Source of the DNA: Thermoanaerobaculia bacterium | Lineage (GTDB): Bacteria > Acidobacteriota > Thermoanaerobaculia > Multivoradales > J023 | Assembly: GCA_028066595.1 (NCBI GenBank) | Contig: JALCBJ010000001.1 | Location: 82,415 to 146,414, forward strand | Length of the DNA: 64,000 bases | Direction: 5' to 3' | Shown here: piece by piece, positions 25,568 to 34,041 of the stretch | How the letters are laid out: every line of letters begins with the position of its first letter | Position numbering within the stretch: position 1 is the stretch's first letter | Translations under genes and position numbers: made by a program | Notes under the pieces: model-generated | Database searches by the model: none | What the model was told of the DNA's origin: nothing | Seen by the model: only the letters and a program-made list of their open reading frames with translations

Positions 25568-27324
25568 GACGGTACGAAGCTCAAGGGTTGCCTGGCGAGA
25601 AACGACGGATCGAAGGCTTGCGTGAGCACCACACCGTCGAGGTCTCGGGCTACAGGTAACCCCTGTCCGTAGAGTAGCGTCGGCGCCAGGTCTACTAGGT
25701 GGACTTGACCGAGCGCGGCTCCGGCCCGGAACCCACTACCGCGGAGTACCAACAGGCCGTCCGGCCCATCGTTCCAAGAACCGTGACGGGCCGGCTTCCT
25801 GGAGACGACGCGCACCAGGTCGTTCAGCCCTTCGGGGCCCCGGACGCCGTGACTGGAGACGAGTACCAACTGGCGCTGGTCTTCCATGGAATCCCAGAGC
25901 CGGGCGAGGAACGCGTCGAGGTCTGTGTAGTACGCAGAGACCCAGCGGGCGGAGTCCTCTGACTTCGGCTTGGTGCTGCCGCGAAAATGCACCGCCTCGA
26001 AACCGCCGTAGTGCTGCTGCGACACGACTCCCAGGCCTGGTAGGTGCACAAAAAGCACATCGACTTCTTCTTGCTCCAGAAGATAGAACGTCAGATCCCG
26101 TCGCCAGATGTCCTGGCTGAGGTAGCGCAGCACCGTTGGATCGGGTCGAGGTCCGAACCGAGCCACGACCGTGGGATCGAGATCCGCGGGCCGGGTAGCG
26201 AAGAGGCGTGCTCGCTGCTCCAACTGCTGACTTGCCGGTGATGACGTGTCTGCGGTGCGCCCAACAGCAGTGTTCTTGAAGAACGCATCTGTAAGGATAA
26301 ACCCCGCGTCGCTCGTCGATGGTGGCTCCGTCGCCGGCCATCCGATCGCTGCGGTGGATCTACCGAGGTGCGTCAGTACCTCCCACATCGGAAGCGCGAG
26401 CATTTCCTTCCGACCGACCAGTCGGCCGATACCCAATGTTCCCCACCGTTCGAACGCCATGCCTACCGGGACGATTCGAAGGTCGTCTTCCGCTGTGCTT
26501 TCGCGACCGAGAAAGGGGCTTTCGTAGCGCTGCTCACCGACGACTCCGTGACGGTACGGCACGAGGCCCGTGGCGACCGTAGTCCATAGCGCAGTTTCTC
26601 GCACGGGCACGAGCGCCTCGACTCGACCGTGGGCGCCCAACTCGAGACAGCTCGCCAGGAATGGCAGCCTTCCCTGCTCCGCCAGAGGCAGGACGGCTTC
26701 GAGCGTCGCTGCGTCGACAGCGACGACCGCCAGTTGAGGACGAGTTGTCGAGGTGATGGTGGTCGGGCGGGGTGAAGGTTCGGGACTGGGACGGAAAGCC
26801 TCCCGACGCTCCATGACGACGTAAATCGACAATAACGCCATCGCAGCGAACAGGATCTGACTGCGAGCTCCGTACGGCCGCCGTCGGAGCCGATGCAGGA
26901 CGATCGTGTAGAAGCACACCAGCGCTGCTACGGTGAGCGAGATCGCGGCCTTGAGCAGGCGACGGTTGATTCCAGGGGGCAGAAAGAAGCCGAAGTAGTA
27001 CGCGTGGACCCAAAACACTGCCGCACCTGCCGAGAGTGCGGCCGTCAGCCAGGCAGGAAGAAGACGGTAACTCCAACTCTGCTGCCCGCGGCATCCCATC
27101 AACAAGATCGGCAGGCCGGCGTAGCCCAACAGAGCTCCGTAGAAAACAGCGCCGCGAAGCACCGGGACCGTCTCGAACGGCAGGTGTGGATTGAGGAAGA
27201 AGAGGAGACCAGCTAGCTGCGTGCCGAGCAGGGCACCTGGAAAAAAGCATGCTCCGAAGGTGGCCAGTAGCCCCCAACGCCGCGGATCCTCTTCTTTTTC
27301 GTGTCGGCGGGGCGTCATCGCCAC
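25537..27324 (-). CDS. membrane-anchored alkaline-phosphatase-superfamily protein
   Basis: A 595-residue protein. The first 170 residues hold several hydrophobic segments (for example GLLATFGACFFPGALLGTQL and LPILLMGC), so it is an integral inner-membrane protein. The remainder looks like a type I phosphodiesterase/nucleotide pyrophosphatase domain: LAVVAVDAATLEAVLPL at the first metal site, ETALWTTVATGLVPYRHG containing the likely Thr nucleophile region, VLFVHLPGLG, and LVSSHGVRG near the distal metal site. Several canonical Asp/His ligands seem altered, so activity is uncertain. It converges on bactofilin with a 31-base overlap. Confidence 0.75.
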   Translation of the reverse strand: MAMTPRRHEKEEDPRRWGLLATFGACFFPGALLGTQLAGLLFFLNPHLPFETVPVLRGAVFYGALLGYAGLPILLMGCRGQQSWSYRLLPAWLTAALSAGAAVFWVHAYYFGFFLPPGINRRLLKAAISLTVAALVCFYTIVLHRLRRRPYGARSQILFAAMALLSIYVVMERREAFRPSPEPSPRPTTITSTTRPQLAVVAVDAATLEAVLPLAEQGRLPFLASCLELGAHGRVEALVPVRETALWTTVATGLVPYRHGVVGEQRYESPFLGRESTAEDDLRIVPVGMAFERWGTLGIGRLVGRKEMLALPMWEVLTHLGRSTAAIGWPATEPPSTSDAGFILTDAFFKNTAVGRTADTSSPASQQLEQRARLFATRPADLDPTVVARFGPRPDPTVLRYLSQDIWRRDLTFYLLEQEEVDVLFVHLPGLGVVSQQHYGGFEAVHFRGSTKPKSEDSARWVSAYYTDLDAFLARLWDSMEDQRQLVLVSSHGVRGPEGLNDLVRVVSRKPARHGSWNDGPDGLLVLRGSGFRAGAALGQVHLVDLAPTLLYGQGLPVARDLDGVVLTQAFDPSFLARQPLSFVPSYETFVSPER

Positions 27325-27352
27325 CCGCCGCCGAGGCCTCTCAGATAGAAGA

Positions 27353-27724
27353 TCAGGTCAGGAAGATCTGGCGGTCAAGGTGGATGTCGAAGTTCATCGG
27401 ATACTCGAACACCAAGAGGTCGACTACCAACGTGTATTTCACGGTCATGACGACCCGCTTGGCGGTCTTCTTGACCGTGACGTCCTCTTTCTTGACCGGC
27501 AGCCGGAGCTCGTCGGCTCGTCCCACGATCTTCTTGACGAAGAAGTCTGGCTTCTGGCGAGCCGTGGCCGGCATCATGGCCAGCTCTTCCATGTAGTCCT
27601 CGAGCTGCATGGCCGCCACCTTGGCTGGAACGATGCGCTGCGCGGCGAGGCCGACAAAGGCGACGATCAGCAGCCATACGATGCAACCAGCCTTGCCTTC
27701 TCCACGAGCCATGCTTCTGAACAT
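27353..27724 (-). CDS. small single-pass membrane protein of unknown function
   Basis: A 123-residue protein with one membrane segment near residues 13-30 (AGCIVWLLIVAFVGLAAQRI) and a mixed polar remainder ending HLDRQIFLT. The overall plan resembles DUF4845-like proteins, but I cannot confirm the family. The ATG at 27724 is preceded by GGAGG at good spacing, so that start was chosen over a longer reading to 27805. It lies between lepB and the phosphatase-like gene on the same strand, and the three are probably co-transcribed. Confidence 0.75.
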   Translation of the reverse strand: MFRSMARGEGKAGCIVWLLIVAFVGLAAQRIVPAKVAAMQLEDYMEELAMMPATARQKPDFFVKKIVGRADELRLPVKKEDVTVKKTAKRVVMTVKYTLVVDLLVFEYPMNFDIHLDRQIFLT

Positions 27725-27809
27725 CGAACAATCCTCCAAGCCTGTTGTCGACTTCGTTATCTTAACGTAGTGCGGTGCGGTACCGACACCGTGTAGGGAC
27801 GACATCGCA

Positions 27810-28580
27810 TCAGCGAACGACTTGAAAGGTACGGCCCCAGCGGGTGTTGGAGAAGAAGCCTATAGCCGTTTGGCTGATCTGCGCCAATCGCTCCTTCCAC
27901 CCCGGCCATTCACCGTCGGGGGTCGGACCACCGTTGGACCAGTAGATCATCCAGGCACGGCCCTTGACGTAGTGTCTCGGAACGGCGCCCCAAAACCGGG
28001 AATCGTAGGACTCGTCGCGATTGTCTCCGAGGAAGAAGTAGTGATCCTCGGGTACTTCGTATGGTCCGAAGTTGTCGCGCCTCCGGGCATCCGCTTTGAC
28101 GAAAGGTCGGTCCGGGAACACCCGGGGGTCGACGTGCTGAGTGTAGGACGAGTCGTCTACCTGCTGGCCATTGACGTAGAGCACCTTGTCGACGACTTCG
28201 ATGCGGTCTCCCGGCAGCCCAATAAGGCGCTTCACCAGATCCGTCTGCGGTGTCTGAACGGAGCGAAAGATGACGATGTCACCCCTCTCGGGCTCGCGTG
28301 CTGGCAGCAGGTCCGCAAGAGGCCCGGCAGCCGGTCCATAGATGAAGCGATTGACGAACAGGTGGTCGCCGATCAGCAAAGTTTGCTTCATCGAGCCGCT
28401 GGGAATGTAGAAGGTCTTCACCAGAAACGTGTTGGAGAAGCCGAGGAAGATACCAGCGATCAGGAGTGCTTCGAAGTACTCGCGGATCACCGAACGTCGC
28501 CGCACCGGTACCTCGACCGGATTCTCAGCTGAACTCTCGCGCTTCTTGCTCTGTTCGTCGCGGTTCTTTGCGTCTGACAT
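27810..28580 (-). CDS. lepB: signal peptidase I
   Basis: A 256-residue inner-membrane protease that removes Sec and Tat signal peptides. One N-terminal membrane segment (YFEALLIAGIFLGFSNTFLV) is followed by the catalytic Ser in IPSGSMKQTLLIGDHLFVN, the general-base Lys in DLVKRLIGLPGDRIEV, and the conserved GDNRDESYDSRFWGAVP box. The N-terminal 35 residues are very polar. Its start faces a 427-base gap shared with the divergent comEA-like gene. Confidence 0.97.
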   Translation of the reverse strand: MSDAKNRDEQSKKRESSAENPVEVPVRRRSVIREYFEALLIAGIFLGFSNTFLVKTFYIPSGSMKQTLLIGDHLFVNRFIYGPAAGPLADLLPAREPERGDIVIFRSVQTPQTDLVKRLIGLPGDRIEVVDKVLYVNGQQVDDSSYTQHVDPRVFPDRPFVKADARRRDNFGPYEVPEDHYFFLGDNRDESYDSRFWGAVPRHYVKGRAWMIYWSNGGPTPDGEWPGWKERLAQISQTAIGFFSNTRWGRTFQVVR

Positions 28581-29007
28581 GTGCTCCTCTCACGCTTCTC
28601 GGGCGATCTTGACGCCCCACCGGTTCGCATTCGGTGCCGGCCGCAAGGGATTGTGCCGCGGTCAGAATCTTTTGACAACCGCTGTCTGTCGAAGCAGCTC
28701 TGATTCTCTCGTTCCGGTCGCTCCGCGCAGAATCTTTTGACGAGGTAACCCGCGAGACGACACTGGTAGATCGTATAAGTTGAGCTATTTCAACACTTAC
28801 ATGTTTTGGCACGAGTGGCAGCGCGTTTGAAGAGTGTCTCCGGCGTCGACGCGACGATCTCGAACAACGAGAGCAACGACTCACGGGCCCGGCGAAGGAA
28901 CCGACCCTGAGCCCAGCCTCTGAATCTGATCGGCGCGCGACGATCCGAAACCTTGGGCCTCGGCCCGCAGACCTCGGGATCGTCGATCCCGAACAAGGAG
29001 ACACCCA
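28581..29007. other. intergenic region between lepB and the comEA-like gene, with a 14-base direct repeat
   Basis: No gene is seen. CAGAATCTTTTGAC occurs at 28663-28676 and again at 28728-28741 (65 bases apart), a likely binding site for a regulator of the divergent genes. TATAAG at 28774-28779 could be a -10 for the comEA-like gene but has no matching -35. TTGGCACGA at 28804-28812 resembles a sigma-54 -24 element, yet no GC occurs at the required spacing. Confidence 0.5.
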
Positions 29008-29409
29008 ATGAAGACCTCAAGAACCTCGTACACGACTCAGTCCGCTCTTGCCCGGCGCTTCGCAGCAGCTCTGCTCCTGCTCGCCACCTTGGTCACCGGC
29101 CTGCCCGCCATGGCGGCTGAGGCTGGCTCCGAAGCGTCGGGTGGTTCGCACCCCGGAGTTGTGAATGTGAATACCGCAGACGCAGAGCAGCTGAGGCAGC
29201 TTCCTCGTGTGGGTCCCGCGCTCGCAGACCGCATCCTCGCCTACCGCGAGAGCCACGGCAAATTCGAAACCCCGGAAGACCTGCTCCTGATCCAGGGCAT
29301 TGGGGAAAGAACCTTCGAAATGCTCCGCTCTTTCGTCGTCGTCGAGGGCGAGACGACGCTCGCGCGCAAGCTGAAGTCCAGCGACGTGCCGAGCGCCGAG
29401 GGCCCCTAG
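29008..29409 (+). CDS. secreted ComEA-like helix-hairpin-helix protein
   Basis: A 133-residue protein with a cleavable signal peptide (ALLLLATLVTGLPAMAAEA) and a ComEA-type double helix-hairpin-helix domain (about 50-115): VNVNTADAEQLRQLPRVGPA and LLLIQGIGERTFEML. ComEA proteins bind incoming DNA in the periplasm during natural transformation, though short forms like this are also found without a competence locus. AAGGAG stands 7-8 bases before the ATG, and a terminator follows at 29442-29500. A GspH-like pseudopilin gene is next. Confidence 0.88.
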   Translation: MKTSRTSYTTQSALARRFAAALLLLATLVTGLPAMAAEAGSEASGGSHPGVVNVNTADAEQLRQLPRVGPALADRILAYRESHGKFETPEDLLLIQGIGERTFEMLRSFVVVEGETTLARKLKSSDVPSAEGP

Positions 29410-29441
29410 GGCTGGCCGAGATCCCATACAAGTCCTTGGTC

Positions 29442-29500
29442 GGGCGGGGAGGCGGATGCGGACCGTATCTGCATCGCCTCTCCGCCGCCCTTTTCTTCTT
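29442..29500 (+). terminator. probable intrinsic terminator after the comEA-like gene
   Basis: A long imperfect GC-rich hairpin (GGGCGGGGAGGCG on one side, CGCCTCTCCGCCGCCC on the other, with GATGC/GCATC within) ends at 29490 and is followed by TTTTCTTCTT. Confidence 0.7.
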
Positions 29501-29541
29501 CCGAATTTCCACTTCCGAACCCAGAAATCCAAGGAGGCATC

Positions 29542-30162
29542 ATGTACCGGAGTCCATCGTCCCCTAGTTCTAGGCGAGACCGCGCCTTTACCGTGCTCGA
29601 TCTACTGACCACCCTGGCGGTGCTCGGCTTGTTGGTGGTGTTTTCCATCCCTTCTCTAAGAAAGATCCACGACGGCTTGGAGCTTCAGCTGGCAGCTGAA
29701 GAGGTGGCGGGAATCATGCGTCAGGCCCGTCAATACGCGGTGGTTCACAACGTTCATGTAGGCATCAAGTTTCACCACGACCGAGATACCGGATTCGTCT
29801 ATATGCAGGTTTATCGAGATGGCGACGGCGACGGCGTGCGCAATAGTGACATCGAAACGGGAGAGGATCTTCCTCTCGCTGCCGCGCAGCCGCTCACCCA
29901 CGTCGGTCAGCGCGTTCGCTTTGGTTTTCCGGACGGTCCCATGCCGCGCACGATCAGCGGTCGGGGCCACATCGCCCGTCGCGGTGATCCGATTCGCTTC
30001 AGCCGCTCTGACATCGCTTCGTTCGGCCCCATGAACACCGCGACACCAGGTACGGTCTATCTCACCGACGGTACGCTCCGGATGGCTGCGGTGCGCATCT
30101 CGAGCCGCAATGGACGGCTGAGAATCTACAACTGGAATCGCGGATCCGGAGTCTGGCGATGA
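29542..30162 (+). CDS. GspH/FimT-like pseudopilin with unusual prepilin site
   Basis: A 206-residue protein with a prepilin-type N-terminus: a short polar leader, then A15-F16 followed by TVLDLLTTLAVLGLLVVFSI. The rest fits the GspH/FimT plan (helix with EEVAGIMRQARQYAVVHNV, then a beta-rich domain). Two oddities: the residue before the cleavage point is Ala instead of Gly, and the +5 residue is Asp instead of Glu. The FimT-like C-terminal basic tail (SSRNGRLRIYNWNRGSG) may contact DNA. AAGGAGG lies 5 bases before the ATG. Confidence 0.82.
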   Translation: MYRSPSSPSSRRDRAFTVLDLLTTLAVLGLLVVFSIPSLRKIHDGLELQLAAEEVAGIMRQARQYAVVHNVHVGIKFHHDRDTGFVYMQVYRDGDGDGVRNSDIETGEDLPLAAAQPLTHVGQRVRFGFPDGPMPRTISGRGHIARRGDPIRFSRSDIASFGPMNTATPGTVYLTDGTLRMAAVRISSRNGRLRIYNWNRGSGVWR

Positions 30163-30356
30163 GCCGAGATCGCGGGTGCTCGTCGAAGGCTCCGGCGCGT
30201 ACACGCACTGGTCTATCGACGGCGAGCCGCCACGCGCATCGGCGCCGGACTATGCGGAACTTGCCATACTGGCATCCGACTTCGCTGCGATCCGGCGTGC
30301 TGCGCGGTCCGTTGCCATTGACCGGGCTGCTGCCATCGGTTACCTTTGCGCCCGTC

Positions 30357-30722
30357 ATGTCAGCCATCGTCATGGTCACTTCGGTCGGGGACGAGGAGCA
30401 GGCGAACGGAATCGCTCGTGAGTTGGTACTGCGACGCCACGCCGCATGCGTCAACATCTTGTCCGGAGTCAAGTCGGTGTATCGCTGGCAGGGCAAGATC
30501 TGTCGCGACAGCGAATACGTGCTGATGATCAAAACTCTGGAGTCGGAATACGAGTCGGTAGCCTCCACCGTTCGAGAGTTGCACGACTACGACTTGCCAG
30601 AAATCCTCGCGTTCGGGATCCGCAAGGGTGATGAAGATTTCCTGGACTGGATCGCCCAGAGTCTCGACAAGGAAGCAGAGTTCGGCGACGAGGAAGATCT
30701 TCCCGATCCCGAACAGCTGTAG
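30357..30722 (+). CDS. cutA: divalent-cation tolerance protein CutA
   Basis: A 121-residue trimeric PII-like protein. The motifs IVMVTSVGDEEQANGIA, LRRHAACVNILSGVKSVYRW and DYDLPEILAFGI are diagnostic, while the precise cellular function of CutA remains unsettled. The start was set at the ATG at 30357 since family members begin here; no clear ribosome binding site precedes it. The upstream 194 bases after the GspH-like gene hold nothing I recognise. Confidence 0.95.
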   Translation: MSAIVMVTSVGDEEQANGIARELVLRRHAACVNILSGVKSVYRWQGKICRDSEYVLMIKTLESEYESVASTVRELHDYDLPEILAFGIRKGDEDFLDWIAQSLDKEAEFGDEEDLPDPEQL

Positions 30723-30913
30723 GGATTCCATGTCCAGCGGATCGCTGACCTGCTCAGTCTGAGCCGGCCGGGAACGCGTTAGAAAAGGTCCGCGCAAGTG
30801 CTACGTGGGGCCTCTCTCGTGTAGGGCCCCGGGTTACCGACGCCCACAAAGGCCTGCGTTCCCTTTGCTAGACTGCCGCCTCGACTTGGCCGCCCATCAC
30901 CCGAGGAAATCGA

Positions 30914-32305
30914 ATGCACCCAGACAGCCAGGACGTGTTCCGCCGAATCGAACGCGAGCAGGGGACGTACCTGGAAGAGCTCGAGGACTACCTCCGGATC
31001 CCGTCGGTCTCCACCGACCCAAGCTTCGACAGTGACGTTCGACGGTGCGCCGAGTTCCTTCGCGAACGTATGCGGCAAGCTGGTCTCGACGCCAAGCTGA
31101 TCGAATCCGACGGGAAACCGCTGGTCTATGGTGAATGGACTGGCGCCGAAGGCAAGCCCACGGTTCTCTTCTACGGCCACTACGACGTACAGCCCGCCGA
31201 TCCGTTGGAGTTATGGCGCAACCCGCCGTTCGAGCCGACCTTGGAGAACGACGGCAAGCAGCTGGTGGCCCGCGGTGCCACCGACGACAAGGGGCAGAGC
31301 TACGCTCATCTGAAGGCGGTCGGAGCCATGTTGGCGGAGCGCGGCGAGTTGCCCGTGAACGTCAAGCTCATCGTCGAAGGGGAGGAAGAGTCAGGAGGCG
31401 AGGCGATCGAGTCGTTTGTCCGCAGGGACGCCGGAGAGACGCTGGGTTGCGACGCTGTCTTCGTCTCGGATTCGGCGATGTACGAGAAAGGCCGTCCGTC
31501 CATGCTCTACGGTCTGAAGGGCATGGCTTATATGGAGTTTCGCGTGCAGGGCCCGAATCGCGACCTGCACTCAGGCTCCTTCGGAGGTTCGGTGCAGAAT
31601 CCTGGCAATGCTCTTGGCGCCATTCTCGCTAGCCTGCACGACGCCGAAACCGGGCGAATCCTGATTCCCGGCTTTTACGACAGAGTGAGGCCGCTGGAGG
31701 ATTGGGAGCGTAGCGAGTTCGCGGCGCTGGGATTCGACGAGGCGGCCGACCAAGATTCCATAGGAATACCAGCGCACTTCGGCGAGGAAGGCTACACCAC
31801 CCTGGAACGTCGTTGGGCTCGGCCGACCCTCGACGTCAACGGCATGTGGGGTGGGTACCAGGGCGAGGGCGCCAAGACCATCGTCCCGTCGTTCGCGGGT
31901 GCGAAGGTCTCCATGCGTCTGGTACCTGACCAGGACCCGGCGGAGGTTGCCGAGCTCTTCGCCGACCATGTTCGTCGCGCGGCGCCGGCCGGGGTTCAGG
32001 TAGAAGTGATCTGCCATCACACCTCCCCCGTGGTGCTCTTGGAAACGGAGGGACCGATCGTCGATGCTGCGCTTGCCGCCATGGCCGACATCTGGCAGCA
32101 GCCCGTTCGTGTGCGGGAGGGCGGGTCGATTCCGATCGTCGCGACGTTGGCAGAGGTTCTGGGCGCGCCGGTGTTACTGATCGGATTCGGCTTGTCCGAC
32201 GATCGGCTGCACTCTCCGAACGAAAAGATCGACGTCGAGAACTTTTACGGTGGTATCCGCGCAGTCGTACGTTTTCTCGACCGTCTGGGAAACCTCGGCG
32301 GCTAA
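30914..32305 (+). CDS. M20 family dipeptidase
   Basis: A 463-residue metallopeptidase of the M20A dipeptidase/CNDP type. Metal-binding motifs are FYGHYDVQPADP, then ARGATDDKGQSYAHLKA with the bridging Asp, and the catalytic EGEEESGGEAIE. The lid/dimerisation domain lies about 195-350 (DLHSGSFGG). No signal peptide is visible, so it acts in the cytoplasm on short peptides. The upstream 191-base gap contains no gene. Confidence 0.93.
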   Translation: MHPDSQDVFRRIEREQGTYLEELEDYLRIPSVSTDPSFDSDVRRCAEFLRERMRQAGLDAKLIESDGKPLVYGEWTGAEGKPTVLFYGHYDVQPADPLELWRNPPFEPTLENDGKQLVARGATDDKGQSYAHLKAVGAMLAERGELPVNVKLIVEGEEESGGEAIESFVRRDAGETLGCDAVFVSDSAMYEKGRPSMLYGLKGMAYMEFRVQGPNRDLHSGSFGGSVQNPGNALGAILASLHDAETGRILIPGFYDRVRPLEDWERSEFAALGFDEAADQDSIGIPAHFGEEGYTTLERRWARPTLDVNGMWGGYQGEGAKTIVPSFAGAKVSMRLVPDQDPAEVAELFADHVRRAAPAGVQVEVICHHTSPVVLLETEGPIVDAALAAMADIWQQPVRVREGGSIPIVATLAEVLGAPVLLIGFGLSDDRLHSPNEKIDVENFYGGIRAVVRFLDRLGNLGG

Positions 32306-32392
32306 CTGCCGGCCGCTCGTTGCAATAGATCCGCAAGGAGCCGCCGGGCGGCCGGCTCGAGATTCTCGCCGCCCCTCGTGGAGGGAGATGCC

Positions 32393-32980
32393 ATGTCAAA
32401 GCCAGAGTCGAAAGACCAGGTTGAGGACGTCGAACGGGAGCTCAAGTTCGCGAACGTCGACCATAGCCAGCTGCGCTCCAGATTGGGGGAGCTAGAAGCG
32501 GAACAACAGGGGCCCCCGGCGCTAGAGGACAACTACATCTTCGATCGGGACGGCGAGCTGGCAGCGGACAAGAAGCTGCTGCGTCTGCGTGTCGATCGCA
32601 GTGGTTGCCGGATCACCTTCAAGGGCCCCGCGCACTACGAAGGTACGGTGAAGGTCCGAGGTGAACTTGAGACCACGCTCGGCGATGTCGAAACGGGTCG
32701 CGCGATTCTGGAAGCCCTCGGATACGAACAGGTGGCTCGCTACCAGAAGTATCGGGAGGAATGGCTTCTGGGTTCGCAGGTGATCAGCCTCGACCACACT
32801 CCCATCGGCGACTTCGCCGAATTCGAAGGAAAGGGTTGTGACCGAGTCGCCCGCCGTTGTGGACTGGACGTGGACTCCGCGGAGCGCAGGAACTACCTGC
32901 GGCTCTACGAAGACCACGTAGCCGAGAACCCCGACGCCGACCGAGAGATGGTCTTCGCCGGAGAGAAAGGACGGACTTGA
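32393..32980 (+). CDS. CYTH-domain protein (class IV adenylate cyclase / triphosphatase-like)
   Basis: A 195-residue CYTH protein. The ExExK signature is VERELKF near residue 15, and the tunnel-fold strands follow with alternating charged residues (LLRLRVDRSGCRITFKGP, ISLDHTPIGDFAEFEGKG). It may be an adenylate cyclase of the CyaB type, a tripolyphosphatase or a thiamine-triphosphatase; the sequence does not decide. The ATG at 32393 follows a good GGAGGGA. Its stop overlaps the TTG start of the nucleotidyltransferase (TTGA), so the two are coupled. Confidence 0.88.
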   Translation: MSKPESKDQVEDVERELKFANVDHSQLRSRLGELEAEQQGPPALEDNYIFDRDGELAADKKLLRLRVDRSGCRITFKGPAHYEGTVKVRGELETTLGDVETGRAILEALGYEQVARYQKYREEWLLGSQVISLDHTPIGDFAEFEGKGCDRVARRCGLDVDSAERRNYLRLYEDHVAENPDADREMVFAGEKGRT

Positions 32981-34041
32981 ACCGAGCCAAGGACGAGGCC
33001 GGGCCGAGAATCGGTACGCGCGCGCTGGTCCTGACAGCCGGGCTTGGTACCCGCCTGCGTCCTCTCACGTGGAGTCAGCCCAAGCCGCTCCTGCCCCTGT
33101 GTGGACGACCGCTGGTGCGCCGCACGCTGGAGAGCTTGTCGCTCGCGGGCTGCCAAGGTGCGGTTCTCAACCTACATCACTTGCCCGACGCCATTCCCGA
33201 AGCGTTGGGAGATGACGTGGCGGGCATGCCGATCCGATACAGCCGCGAGGATCCGGTACAGGGCACCTTGGGTGCACTGTTTCCTTGCCGTGATTTCCTG
33301 GGCAAGGCCGAAGTAGTGACCGTGGTGAACGGCGATTCGCTATGTCAGTGGCCCGTTTCGTCGCTTCTACGGAGACATCGCCAGACGGGGGCCGACGTCA
33401 CACTGCTGTTGACGCCGAACCGGCCCGAGTCGACTCTCGGCGGTGGCATCGCGGTGGACGAAACCGGCCGCGTGGTGCAGCTCAGGGATCACCCTTCTCT
33501 CCCGGCGATTGGCAGAGTCCGGCGTCACGTTTTCGCGGGGCTTCACTTGTTTCGGCCCGAGATACTAGATCGCGTGCCCGAAGGGCCGGGAGACGTCATC
33601 GACGGTCTCTACCAACCACTCCTGTCAGAAGGGTGCGAGATCCGCGCCGTGGTCACGCGCAGACGCTGGCATGACGTGGGCACACCACGAAGATACCTGG
33701 AAGCTGCACTCGACCATGCGGCGAGTCCCTGGCGGGGCTTGCGCAGCGGGCGGTTCGTGTCCTCCGACGCCCGCATCGCGGACTCGGCGACGCTTCGTCG
33801 TGTAGTTGTGGAAGCCGGAGCGGCGGTAGAAAACGGTGCGCGAGTCGAACGTTCTCTGATCATGTCTGGCGCCCAGGTAGGTCCCGGCGCCGTGTTGCGA
33901 GACGCCATTTTGGGGCCGGGCGTGAGCCTCGGCGCTGGGTCCAATGTCGAAGGACGCCTGTTGACGCACATGCACCCCAGGCACGTTCTGAACGAAGGTG
34001 AGTCGCAGCTCGGCGGGTTGCTCTATACGCCGCTCGCCTGA
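32977..34041 (+). CDS. NDP-sugar pyrophosphorylase (sugar-1-phosphate nucleotidyltransferase)
   Basis: A 354-residue enzyme. The N-terminal Rossmann-like domain carries LTAGLGTRLRPLTWSQPKPL, with metal ligands in VVNGDSLCQW. The C-terminal part (about 255-350) is a left-handed beta-helix with hexapeptide-like repeats (GAAVENGARVERS, GAQVGPGAVLRDA). This plan fits mannose-1-phosphate guanylyltransferase or related MurU/HddC-like enzymes; the sugar is unknown. The TTG start at 32977 is inferred from overlap with the CYTH stop and AAGGA five bases upstream. It converges on the YfhO-like gene with a 19-base overlap. Confidence 0.9.
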   Translation: MNRAKDEAGPRIGTRALVLTAGLGTRLRPLTWSQPKPLLPLCGRPLVRRTLESLSLAGCQGAVLNLHHLPDAIPEALGDDVAGMPIRYSREDPVQGTLGALFPCRDFLGKAEVVTVVNGDSLCQWPVSSLLRRHRQTGADVTLLLTPNRPESTLGGGIAVDETGRVVQLRDHPSLPAIGRVRRHVFAGLHLFRPEILDRVPEGPGDVIDGLYQPLLSEGCEIRAVVTRRRWHDVGTPRRYLEAALDHAASPWRGLRSGRFVSSDARIADSATLRRVVVEAGAAVENGARVERSLIMSGAQVGPGAVLRDAILGPGVSLGAGSNVEGRLLTHMHPRHVLNEGESQLGGLLYTPLA

